From: Sequoia sempervirens
Taxonomy: Eukaryota > Streptophyta > Pinopsida > Cupressales > Cupressaceae
DNA length: 64,000 bases
Assembly (NCBI GenBank): GCA_007258455.2
Contig: VDFB02373365.1
Coordinates: 223,547,353 to 223,611,352, forward strand
Reading direction: 5' to 3'
Numbering within the stretch: position 1 is the stretch's first letter; each line of letters opens with the position of its first letter. Below the pieces are notes generated by a model. It did not search any database. It was not told the origin of the DNA and saw only the letters and a list, made by a program, of their open reading frames with translations. The position numbers were made by a program, and so were the translations under genes. Positions 42,217-53,189 of the stretch are shown one piece after another.

Positions 42217-44945
42217 AAAAATATCAAGTTCTTAACACATTTTCTCACAAAATTCTGTGTTTTTTTTCTATTTTTTGGTGTTTATAGGAAACTGCGTCAC
42301 TATCAGTCCAGTGGTGCTATATAGCGCCACTATCAGCCCAACGACGCCATACAATGACACTACAAACTCCAAACTCCGCCGTTGCAACCTTCCTGCCCAA
42401 AAATTCAAAATTTTAAACTGCGACGCTGGTTTGGTTTTTTGGCGCTGGGATTTTCAAACTTCAAACTATGTCGTTGATCAAAACTGCGCCGCCATCACAC
42501 TCTCTGTTCTACTGCAGAGCGCCGATTGCAGACCTAGCGGTGCTATACAACGCCACTAATTTCTTCAAACAACACCGCATATGCAGGTTGTGTCGCTAGG
42601 GTGGAGTAAAAAGTCAAATTTCAATTTTTTTTTTGACATGTGCTTTTTTGCCTTTGATCATTTGGAGTTACAAACCGATTTTCTGCCTCTATTTTCTTGA
42701 ATTAATCAATTTTTTAGGTGGGAGCAAGGAAAGAGAAAAGAGGAAATTTGAAGTATAATATTATTTGTCCATTGTATCAAGTGTCTTTAGACACTTTTGG
42801 AAGTAATTCCAAATTTAAGAATTTTACCTCTTCAAGCTTCTAGGACTCACTAATTTTCAATTTGGGTTTAAAACGAACAAGGCAAAAGGTTAAAAAGAAC
42901 TTTAGAAAAATTTACTAGATTTGGTTTAAGGTTAACAATTGAACAAACAACTTTCATATTTTGTTTTGGTGCTTTAAAACAAATCAAATCATTGCTTTAA
43001 TGATTTAAAATGAACATGTGCATCTTTGTTTTGTAATCACTTACCCAAAATAATACCATCAAAAAGATGTATGCGCTTCTCTCGCGCCTCACGGTGATCT
43101 TGAGAATCAAAAGGCTTTTGGTGATATTAAGTTGTGTAAGTGATTGCCCACACACTTCAATTTGGGTTTAAAATTGACAAATCTTGCGAGTGTGAGTGGA
43201 GCATATCACGTGTGTTCTCTCTTTGTTTCTCAACGAAGATTGATCAAACTATGAATGTGTTTGCTCACTTTTGTGTTATCTTAGAGGGCCTGCCTTGTGG
43301 GAAAAAGTAATCACCCAAGGGAATGACCCAACTGGGAACAGACTAAAACCAAGCGACTTCCAATTGGTATATAAGTGTGGGTACTTGAGGAAAGGCAAGT
43401 ATCACAAGGATTATTCTAACGAGAAGGGCAACAATGGTCTCTCACTACATGGATGGTCCCCCATGAACGAAATTCTTGCATTAAAACCCTTGTTTAGAAA
43501 AGCCAAAATTCTTGATCTATTTGTTAGTGCAAGAACAGTCATTCTGAAGCCGCCCCACAATTTTACGGATTTTAGTAGAGATGGAAATTATGCCATGGGA
43601 GATTCATGGGTACTAATGCTTGGCTGACCCAAGAAGTGAGTGCACTATAAGGGGGAGCCTATGTGGTCAAACATCTAACCATCCGTTGAAAGTAGGCGTA
43701 GCTGGACTTGACCAAGTGGGGACTCAACAAATATTGTCTCAAATATCCATAGGATTGTGAATGTTCTTAGAAACAAAACACTTTGCTTGATCGTAAACAT
43801 TGGGAAAACAAACATTCAACATTGTCATCAAATTTCAAACCCTTTAGGAAGCAAATATATTTGACAAAATTCAAGTGTTATTGCTTGCCCTAGGGATTCT
43901 ATCCCTAGAGGTTTCCAAACATTTGGATTTATATCTCAATTTTCTTGCCAAAGTCAACAATAGGTAATGTTTGCCTTGATTTCATTGAAGTTCCACATAA
44001 TGTACTTTGTGGGATGAGAAGAAGTTAAGACATTGGACATTTAGTTTGAAAACCTAATCAAGTGTGTGCTTGTGGTAAAAAGAAGTCACTAAGCAAAGCT
44101 AAGAACAATTGAACCCCACACATGTGTTTCAAATGATTTCACGCAAAATCAAAATCCAGAAACCAAAGTCAAAAGTTCTTAGTCCAAAAGATCATGAAAA
44201 GCGTCTCTTGACACTACGAATTTAGACAAAGATTTCTTTTCAACTTTTACATAAGAGCTTCAAGAAACAATCCCAATTTGTACTCATTTTATTATTGTCA
44301 AAATCTGAGACTTTTTCAACAATTTGAGCATCTTGTTTAGAGTAAAGTGTGTTCTTCAAAACTGAGGTCTTGTAAACAAGAGTCTTTTTAGGTAAAAATA
44401 GGATCAAATTCAACCTTCATCCATCTTTCAAACATCAAATCAAAATCATCTCACCAACAACTCTTGAAAATCTTGAAACCATCCTTTATGCTAGACTTTT
44501 TGGAAAATCCATGAATCAAAACATCAAAACATTTTGTTTGGCTAAGTATGTGTAGATGTATCCTTCTCCATATTCTTAGTTTAATTATCATGAAATCATC
44601 TTGTTTGGTTAGGTGTGGGTTGATGCATCCTTCTCCCCACACTTAGTCAAATTATCATCTTGTGAGCAAGTCTATCCCATAGATAACATCCAACATCTTG
44701 GGATCTATTTGTTCATTATCCAAAATCAAAACAATCCAAAACCAAATCAAGGTCAAAATCAAAATCCTAGAATCCAAGAATCCAAGAATCCAAAATCCAA
44801 GAATCCAAAAAAGTCCCAAAAGTCTAGCATCCCCCTCAAGATCTTCTAAGAGTTTAATCATCCATATCATCCACCTTTTGCACATTTCACCATCACACCT
44901 TTGATCCTTAATCATCCTAGATCTTCTCTTTCAAGCCTCATTTTA
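42217..44945 (+). other. Tat element 5' leader
   Basis: A 2.7-kb leader, long as in Tat/Ogre-type elements. It contains GC-richer palindromes at 42310-42557, an unidentified ORF at 43271, and a CCAAGAAT-type micro-repeat at about 44765-44810 just upstream of gag. Confidence 0.7.
43271..43627 (+). CDS. unidentified leader ORF in the Tat element
   Basis: An intact frame of up to 118 codons. The ORF start is a non-ATG codon; internal ATGs exist (MNEIL at about 43465). It reads GPALWEKVITQGNDPTGNRL, SDFQLVYKCGYLRKGKYHKD and LSLHGWSPMNEIL, has no stop over its length, and has amino-acid use unlike random AT-rich translation. I recognise no family. Some Tat/Ogre elements carry an extra ORF upstream of gag; whether this is a remnant of one is inference. 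It may also be a chance frame. Confidence 0.35.
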   Translation: MCYLRGPALWEKVITQGNDPTGNRLKPSDFQLVYKCGYLRKGKYHKDYSNEKGNNGLSLHGWSPMNEILALKPLFRKAKILDLFVSARTVILKPPHNFTDFSRDGNYAMGDSWVLMLG

Positions 44946-47900
44946 TGGTTCAAACGAGATCACAACAAAAGAAGAACATGGAGGCCAACAAAGCAACATC
45001 AACTTCAAGTGACCTAAGCCAAACCAATTCTGAAATTAATCCATTGGATCAAGCAATCCCCTAATTAATCTTCCTTCATCGTCACAAAATCCTCAAGAGG
45101 AAGGTCGAGTAGAGAATATCACCAATAATGCCTTCAGGATGACACGAGATCATCGAAATGGTCCAAAATCCTAAAAATCATAGGATTGTCAATATCATGA
45201 TGAAGCTCCATCCCTCACAATATATGCTTGAATTAGCAAAACAAGGGGCTAAACTCCCTTCTGATTACGACGTGAGCACCATTGTGGAACAACCTCTTGG
45301 GATCATGCCCCCAATTTCATCCACACCTCCAATTTCATCCATACCCCCAATTTCATCCACACCTCCATTGCAAAGCATCACTCAACCCATCCCCCAAATT
45401 ACATCATCCATTGCTCCAACTCAACCCATTGTTAACAAAGGGAGCACATTTCTCAATGCACTACGAACACACCCCCTTGTGGATAATCAAGATTTGGACA
45501 CAAACACTATCTTGGGGCAAATCATGCCCCAAAATCCATTACATCCATATGTCCCCCTCACCTTTCATGATCCCAATGATCCATCATCTTCATTTCACGC
45601 AACACCTCATACCTCTCTCCATACGACCTCGCAAGGAGAAGGTGACTTATTTGGACTAGGGGGCATCTTTGACCCTTCATCTTCATCATTTCCCCAAGGA
45701 AGTATGTAAATCACTTTTCCACCACTTCTACCCTTTCCACCAACATCCACATCACCTCTTGGTTTGGGGTTACCTTCGTTACCCCCACTCATCCAAAACA
45801 ACCCCCCGATCGTCAATCAAAACATCATACTGAATCCTCCGATCTTGCCATCAATATCGCAACAACAAATGGAAACTATTCCAATAACACAAGCAACCAC
45901 CACATCATCAACCATTCCCCAAATACCTCAAAACATGGTCTCTCAAGGACCAAGCATATCAATCACACCGTCCACTACACAAATCCCAATCATCAATACA
46001 ATAGTGCCTCTCATCACAACAACAAACACCATTTTGAATCCACCACCACCTCCACCCCCAAACTCGAACATTTCAAACCAATATAGCATTGCATTACAAG
46101 CTGCTCAACAAGCTACCTATCAAAAGGCACTCCAACAAATCCAAAATTGAAAAACTGCACAGTCAGCCGCTCAACAAGCTGCACAAGCACAACAAGCCGC
46201 ACAAGCTGCACAAGCCACTCAAGTTGCTCAAGTCGCATAGGATGCACAAGCCATGCAGATTGCACAAGTTTCTCAATAAGCACAAGCCCAGGCTCAGGCA
46301 CAAGCGCAAGCTCAAGCCCAATACCAAGCTCAACAAGCACAGACACAAGAAAAAACACAGGCGCAAACAAAATACCTCACACAACAACAAGCAACCCAAC
46401 AACAAGCATACCAACAAGTGCTAAAGCAATACCAAGAGCAACAAGAAGCAGCCCAACTAGTAGCCCAACAACAAGCGTTGTTGGTACAACAACAACAACA
46501 AGCTCAACAACATGCATTATTAGTGCAACAACAACAAGACCAACAACAAGCGTTGTTGATACAACAAGTACACACATACTTAGCGCAACAAAATGTGTAA
46601 GCACTATCCACCAACACACCAACCAATCCACCCATCTCTCCAACAAGTGAACCACTGCAAAACATTTTCATTCCACCCCTTGATCCGCAAGATGACATAA
46701 CAACGCAAATCAGGTTGCTCTTGCAACAAGTGCTTGATCTTTAGTCAGGGAAAACCACAAAGACACCCAACAACTTGTGTCCCTATCCATTTGATAGGAG
46801 TCTTGCAATGAAACCATTCCCAAAGGGATTTGAAATCCCCAAATTTGATAAATATTGTGGGACAAGAAACCCTGAAGATCACATTAGGGAATTCCAAGTA
46901 CATTACATGGAAGTCACATATGACAATACATATTTTATGTGGCTATTTCCTAGAAGTTTGGCTGGCCACGCCATGGAGTGGTTCTCCCACCTTCCTCCTG
47001 GCATCAAAAAGTTCCAAGAGATAGTAGATGCATTCATAAAAAATTACACATTCAATATTGGTATGGATGTTAGTCTAGAGGAACTATTAGCTCTTAAATA
47101 AGGTAAAAATGAATCATTTGCTTCTTTCCTACAACGATGGCGATCCAAGGCCAATAGGAGAAAATGGGTCATGCCAGAAGAACAACAAGTTTGCACCATC
47201 ATTTCCAATCTGGAAGGAACCTTGGCATTTCATCTCAAGGTGCAAGGTATCACCACATACGACCAATTGATCTCCAAGGCACTTAACATTGAATGAGCCC
47301 TTATCGTACAAGGAGGGACACCCACATATTCTGAACAACAAAATAATCGCCCATCCACCAGTTATAACGACAAACCTCACACATGGGATAAAAATAGAAA
47401 CATTATCAACAATGGTGTTGTCGACGCCAAAGTTTTCATCAGTGTTCCTTGAAAAAACACACTAGCACCCTAGTAACAACCCCAAAACAACAATCAGAAC
47501 AATCGACAAGCTAACATTGTGACTTAGCAGCCAAACAATCAAATAGTCAACAATGTGAATGATCAAAGGGGGCCACCCAAATGAAACAAAAGCTCCCCCA
47601 AGTGAAAGTACACAGCCCTTGGGGAATCAGCTGAATCCATCATGAAGAGGCCAGTAGAGGAAAAACTCATCACACTCCCCACCTATGACAACTATCAAGA
47701 GCCCTTGGTAAAACTGTCGTGGTACAATGAAAATCACCTTTGTGATTTCCACAAAATCAAGGGACAAACAACTACCAGTTGTATGAGGTTGAAAAACTTA
47801 ATTCAAGACCTCATTGATGATAAAATCATAAATGTGGAACAACCAGCGGGAAATCAAAATCTCAAGATCTACACGAATCTAATGCCCAATCATAACAACA

Positions 47901-48010
47901 AAGGGAGCAATAACAATGATAAAGGGAAGGGTGCATTCAAAAGTGTGAATCATGCATACAACCATGTTGTTGCATCTTTAGATGAGTATTGCACTATTAT
48001 CACCATCTAA
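44946..48010 (+). pseudogene. Tat element gag, broken
   Basis: Probable start MVQTRSQQKKNMEANKATST at 44946, then stops and frame changes. At 45305-45375 an 18-bp repeat encodes PPISST units. At 46090-46600 a long Gln/Ala-rich stretch (QAAQQA-type, later LVQQQQQAQQ) forms a low-complexity linker. The core at 46775-47101 has PYPFDRSLAMKPFPKGFEIP, KFDKYCGTRNPEDHIREFQ and MEWFSHLPPGIKKFQEIVDA. The C-terminus at 47642-48010 has LCDFHKIKGQTTTSCMRLKN, the Tat-type Cys/His motif. Confidence 0.85.
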
Positions 48011-48139
48011 TGAGCCCAAGTGGATTATGGAGCCACCATAAGAGGCAGAAAAATCACCATCGCAGGGTCATCTCAGCCTCCTAGAGCACCCACTTCCAAC
48101 CCGAGATCTGTTCCTAGTGGCTATAATGTCCTTGACTAG

Positions 48140-48769
48140 TTGAAAAGAACCCCAACTCAAATCTCCATCATGGAGTTGCTAAATATTTCATCAGCCCACA
48201 TAAAGATCCTTGAAGAAGCATTGGCTTCATCCACCGTCTCTGTGGATCTTGATGCTGAACAATTCCAAGCTATGGTTGGAAACATCATTACCCCAAATCT
48301 TCTTACATTCTCCTATCAAGACTTTCCCACCCAACCATCTCAAAATCGCACACTCCATCTGGAGGTCCTAGTGCATAAGAACAAAGTCAAGAGAGTATTG
48401 GTGGATGGAGGTGTAGGTTTAAACATCTATTCCCTCAAGATCATAAAGAATCTGGGAATCTCAGAGGATTCCATTGAGAAAGTCAAAGGCATCACAATCA
48501 AGGCTTACGATGATCAAGAAAGAGTGTCTCAGGGCACTATCCAACTCCCTATTCAAGTAGGGCCAACAATTATGGAAACCACTTGTCAGGTCCTTGACCT
48601 TGACTTACCTTATAACATTCTCCTGGGGCGTCTGTGGATCCATGGGATGCAAGCAGTGGCATCAACCTTCCACCAATGTGTCAAGTTCACATACCAAGGC
48701 CAAGAGGTCACTATCCATGGGGATCCTGAACCCTTTTCTTACTGCAAGAGCCTAGAAGCAAAATATTAA
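48140..48769 (+). pseudogene. Tat element protease region, frame largely intact
   Basis: RTPTQISIMELLNISSAHIK and DAEQFQAMVGNI form the pre-protease segment. The retropepsin has RVLVDGGVGLNIYSLK, with the catalytic Asp in D-G-G, and LPYNILLGRLWIHGMQA near its end. A 209-codon stretch is open without stops, the best-preserved coding stretch of this element. Confidence 0.85.
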
Positions 48770-49139
48770 AAAAATCCCCCAAGTGCCAAAGAACAATGAG
48801 GGCCCCTCAACGCCATACATTGATCCAGCTACTCTCGCCTCCACTTCTGTGATAGATACTTGCCATCCCCACCATTTTTGATATCAAGGTCATTATCCAG
48901 GACAATGGGTGTGGACACTATACAATTCCAAAAAATGATTTTGTGGTAGGGGAGTTACCGTAATCTCCTAGGTCACGAGGACGGCCACAGTCAAATAATG
49001 CTTCCTCATCCCAAACATTCACAGTAGGCTCCTCCAACTTCAGAAGTTGGGGAGACCTAGGGTGGGAAGTAATAGAAGAAGACCCATCCAATCTCCTATA
49101 CCATGACAATAGACCGACATATGATCTACCTATGGATGA

Positions 49140-49260
49140 TAGTAGTAAAGGTTTACAAATGATGCTCACCATGGGCTATGACAAAAACTAGAGGCTTGGA
49201 TAGAATGACAACAGACTTCTAGTACCCATCATTCCTGCGACACAAATGAAAAATATTGAC
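49140..49260 (+). pseudogene. degenerate G-patch-like segment in the Tat element
   Basis: The frame reads GLQMMLTMGYDKN-stop-RLG-stop-NDNRLLVPI, resembling the G-patch pattern (M-G-Y, G-x-G-L-G, P-I). Both stops are TAG at likely Gln positions. A G-patch after the protease also occurs in element Y, which supports the call. The weak glycine content keeps confidence low. Confidence 0.45.
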
Positions 49261-49735
49261 CTCGGATGTACCCCTCTGAGTATAACCATACGTGGCAAAA
49301 ATCCCCCGGTTAAGAAGGTCATAACTCCTTAGCAATCTGTAGCCGCCCTTCAATTACCCGTATTCACTGGTTTGCCTTTAAACAACTTCACCTTTGACAT
49401 AACCAATGTCTGTAGTAATAGTGATGATGAGGAAGATGCCATATCTAAATTACCTATTCTTTTTGATAATTCTTCTCTCCTCATGATTAGTACCGTGTCA
49501 TTTGAGTCAACCAGTCAAACCCATGAAACAACCTAGTCTACCCCTAGCTCATCAATTACAACCAATGAGGACTGCCAATTCTAGACACTTTCAAAAATGA
49601 TGAAGCGCTCTCAGAATTCATGGGACTGTGGAATACGGTACCATACGGAGATCACAAGGCTAGTTTGATATCATTCTGGTTACACAAGCTTACTACGGGG
49701 AGACGATTGAATCCTTTAGTCGCAAAAGCAAAAAT

Positions 49736-50936
49736 TTGAGAATAATCTCAAGGTCTTTGAGTGAAAACCACACTATGGCACTCTCTAACCCTAAAATAGT
49801 AAAAAAAAATGACATATCCAATGGTGAAAACCTCTTTGAGGCACCCGAGGATGAAGGATTCAATCTTCCTCTTAGTGCTCTACATCAAGAAAAATTAGTG
49901 GTTCTAGCCAAGAAGTGCAACACAGTCAACTTGGGAATAGAGAAAACTCCACATATCACATTTTATGCCGAATCATTGATGTCCGAAGAACAGGAGCTCC
50001 TAGCTTCTTTCTTAAGGGAGAGAAAGGTCAACTTTGCATGGAGCTATGCTGACATGCCTGGGCTTGATCTGGAGATTATGGTTCACCATCTAGCAGTTTA
50101 CCCCAAAGCAAAGCCTGCAGAGAAAAACTCAGAAAAATGCATCCCTAGATAGCCTTGTTAGTAAAAATGGAATTAAAGAAGCTACTTGATGCAAGGTTCA
50201 TATGACCAATCAATTATCCATAATGGGTATCAAATCTGGTTCCTATTTCAAAGCCCAATGGGGGCATCCGTATCTGCACAGAGTTCAGAGACCTCAACAA
50301 AGCATGTCCCAAGGATGACTTCCCGCTTCCCAAATTTGATATGATTGTAGATATGACCATGGGACATGAGATGATTTCACTGATGGACAGATTCTCCATG
50401 TATAACCAAATTATAATAGCCAAAGAAGATCAACACAAAACAACTTTTAATTTTCCATGGGGGACATATTGCTAGAACATGATGTTGTTTGGCCTAAAGA
50501 ACGTTGGAGAAACATATCAAAGGGCCATGACCTTAATCTTTCATGACATGATCCATAAGACTGTGGAAGATTATGTCGATGACATATTGGAAAAATATAG
50601 AAAGAGAAGGGACCACATAGCAGCATTGAGTTCCATCTTCAATAGACTGGAGGAATACAAAGTCTGCCTTAATTCGAAGAAGTGTGTCTTCGGCGTACAA
50701 TCAGGGAAGTTGTTGGGATACATTATGTCTATGAGAGGAATTGAAATAGATCTCACTAAAGTAAAGGAAATCCTCGAGATGGAGGCACCTAAGACATTGA
50801 AACAATTGAGAGGCTTACAAGGCATGCTCCAATTAATCCACCGGTTCATAGCTCAGCTAGCAAACAAGTCAATCCCATATTCTCATCTACTCCATAAGGG
50901 GGTAGCGTACAAGTGGGACAACAAGTACGATTAGGC
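49736..50936 (+). pseudogene. Tat element reverse transcriptase, broken
   Basis: The N-terminal extension has FAWSYADMPGLDLEIMVHHL. The palm follows with ISKPNGGIRICTEFRDLNKA, CPKDDFPLPKFD, FGLKNVGETYQRAMTLIF and the active-site box VEDYVDDILEKY (YVDD at 50572-50583). The thumb/connection has CVFGVQSGKLLGYIMSMRGI and LRGLQGMLQLIHRFI. Stops at about 50153, 50218 and 50475 (last likely Trp-to-TAG). Confidence 0.9.
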
Positions 50937-51375
50937 CTTTAACAAAATCAAAGAGTATTTTCTCACACCTCCAGTGCTTATGCCACCAATCCCAGGAAAG
51001 CCTCTAATCCTCTACATATCAGCAATAGTAGCAGCTCTCGGTGCTCTCCTAGCTCAACACAATGAAAACGAAATAGAGAGGGCCATCTATTACATCAGTC
51101 GAACAATGGTAGGGCATGAGTTAAATTATTCCTTCATCAAAAAAGCTTGTTTAGCAGTGGTGTTTGTCTCACAAAATTTCAGACACTACATGTTAACACA
51201 CAAAATAAAACTCATTGCCACGATCGACCCACTCAGATACCTGCTTTCTAAAGCAATGCTCACAGGAAGGATGGCCAAGTGGGTCATGATCCTATTAGAA
51301 TATGACATTGAGTATGTAGAGCGAAAGGCCATCAAAGGGAAAGCTATTGTAGACCAACTAGCAAAAGCGCCAATG
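50937..51375 (+). pseudogene. Tat element first RNase H
   Basis: The Ty3-type RNase H after the RT: KPLILYISAIVAALGALLAQ, ERAIYYISRTMVGHELNYSF, EYDIEYVERKAIKGKAIVDQ and LAKAP. The frame from 50974 is open through this domain. The usual acidic residue in the first strand is not obvious (ISAIVAA), so this copy may be catalytically poor. That is typical of the first RNase H in dual-RNase H elements, where the second copy is thought to supply activity. Confidence 0.85.
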
Positions 51376-51399
51376 TACTTAGAGGATCCGCTAATTTCA

Positions 51400-51964
51400 G
51401 AGTTCCTTGATGAATCCATCTTCAACTTGAGCATAGAAGACCACTGGAAGTTGTACTTTGATGGTTCCTACATAGTGTGGATCAGGAGCCTGGGTCTTTT
51501 TCATCACCCCACAGGGAGACTGCATACCAAGATCCTACAAGTTGGCATTTCCCTGCACAAACAATATTGCAAGATATGAGGCTCTAACCGTAGGACTCAA
51601 AATAGTAGTGCATTGACATATCATGGATCTCAAGGTTTATGGGGACTCGCAACTAATAATCAATCAATTGAATGATGAGTATCAAACCAAGGATGACAAG
51701 CTAACTCCATACAAGAAATTTGTGGAAAGTCTTAAAGAATCCTTCATCGAGATCACATTCGAGCAAATACCTAGAGCAAACAACAGAGCGACAGATGCCA
51801 TGGCGACATTTGGATCCCTATTCGATATCCCTCGCAATGTCCCAAATCATGAATTCCTGGTAGAGCAGCTTCTCGTGCCTGCATTCGAGGTACCAGAGTC
51901 AGAATTTCTGTGTGAAATCGTTGGTCCCAGTGATCCCTGTACCATGACATATACACTTATATGA
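51400..51964 (+). pseudogene. Tat element second RNase H (aRNH type), frameshifted
   Basis: DHWKLYFDGSYIV has the first Asp. After a frameshift near 51480-51570, RYEALTVGLKI has the Glu, VYGDSQLIINQLNDEYQTKD (Asp codon at 51644-51646) follows, and NNRATDAMATFGSL has the last Asp, so the D-E-D-D set can be read. A second RNase H between the first and integrase is a diagnostic feature of the Tat branch. Confidence 0.88.
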
Positions 51965-53189
51965 GAATAGGAGTCCTCCTTGCTGACTTAAACTTGAACC
52001 TTAAGAAAACCTTTGTAAAGAAAGCATCTCATTTTGTCATCCTAGGAGAAACCCTTTACCGTAGGAGCATAGAAGGAAACCTATTATGATGTCTGAACAT
52101 TGAGGAGGCATTGACCACCTTAACCGAGGTACATAATGACATATGTGGTTCACACTCAAGCAGTATGACCTTGGCCAAGAAATTATTGAGGACAGGGTAT
52201 TATTGGCCCACTATGGAAAGAGAAGCACATGACTATGTTAGAAGGTGTCTACAATGTCAGTAGCATGAGGACCTCATCCATGCTCTAGCTCAAGAACTCC
52301 ATCCTATTGTCACACCATGGCCCTTTTCGTAGTGGGGGCTCGATCTCGTTGGAAAAATCATCCCCACCTCATCCAGTGGCCACAAGTTTATCATTATCGC
52401 CACTGAGTACTTCACAAAGTGGGTGGAAGCTATACCAATGACCTACATTACTAGAAAGTAGATATCAAAGTTCATCCTGAACTATTTAATATGCCACTAT
52501 GGTGTCCCACAAGCCATTATCTCAGATAATGGGACATCGTTCAAAAATCAGGATGTCTGTGACTTATGCGACAATTTCAAAATCCAACATCGCTTTTCCA
52601 CCCCGTATTATCCCCAAGGAAATGGCCAAGCTGAGGTTACAAGCAAGACCATTCTGAAAATCCTCAAGAAAACGGTCAATGAGGTTGGTTGTGATTGGCA
52701 TCTCTAATTAAATCTCGCCCTCTGGGCTTATGAAACCAGCATCCACACACCAACAGGTGCCACCCCCTTTTCCTTGGTCTATGGATCAAAAGCCATATTA
52801 CCCATTGAGATCGAGCTCCTGTCACTAAGAATATCACTACAGAATCTCATCACGGATGAGGAATATCGGGTGTCAAGACTGAACGAGCTGGAACTGCTAG
52901 ACGAACGACGAATGGAGGCCTTGAACCACTTATAGGTGTATCAGAACCGACTCAAGCGAACTATAACAAGAAGATCAGGAGCAGGACCTTCCAGGTCAGA
53001 GAATTTGTGCTAAAGGAGAACCAGAAGAACGTCCCAAACCCAAATGGAAAAGGTAAATTTTAACCCAATTGGTTGGGACCCTTTGTCATCACGAGTTACA
53101 AGTCAAGGGAATATCGACTGTCAACACTGGAAGGCGAGCCTCTGCAGGAGCCCATGAATAGCTCCCATCTCAAAAAGTTTTATGCCTAA
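51965..53189 (+). pseudogene. Tat element integrase, broken
   Basis: The zinc-binding H2C2 domain is EVHNDICGSHSSSMTLAKKL, GYYWPTMEREAHDYV and RRCLQCQ (ends at 52260). In the catalytic core GLDLVGK carries Asp near 52340, ISDNGTSF has Asp at 52525-52527, and GQAEVTSK has Glu at 52633-52635. The D-E spacing is 35 residues, as expected for D-D-35-E. The C-terminal NWLGPFVITSYKSREYRL, in a shifted frame, is the GPF module, with a stop at 53187-53189. Several TAG/TAA stops. Confidence 0.9.

Noticed and set aside
46089..46655. Several overlapping Ser/Thr-, Leu/Val- and His/Lys-rich frames
   Set aside because: Other-frame shadows of the CAA/GCA-rich Gln/Ala linker of the Tat gag.
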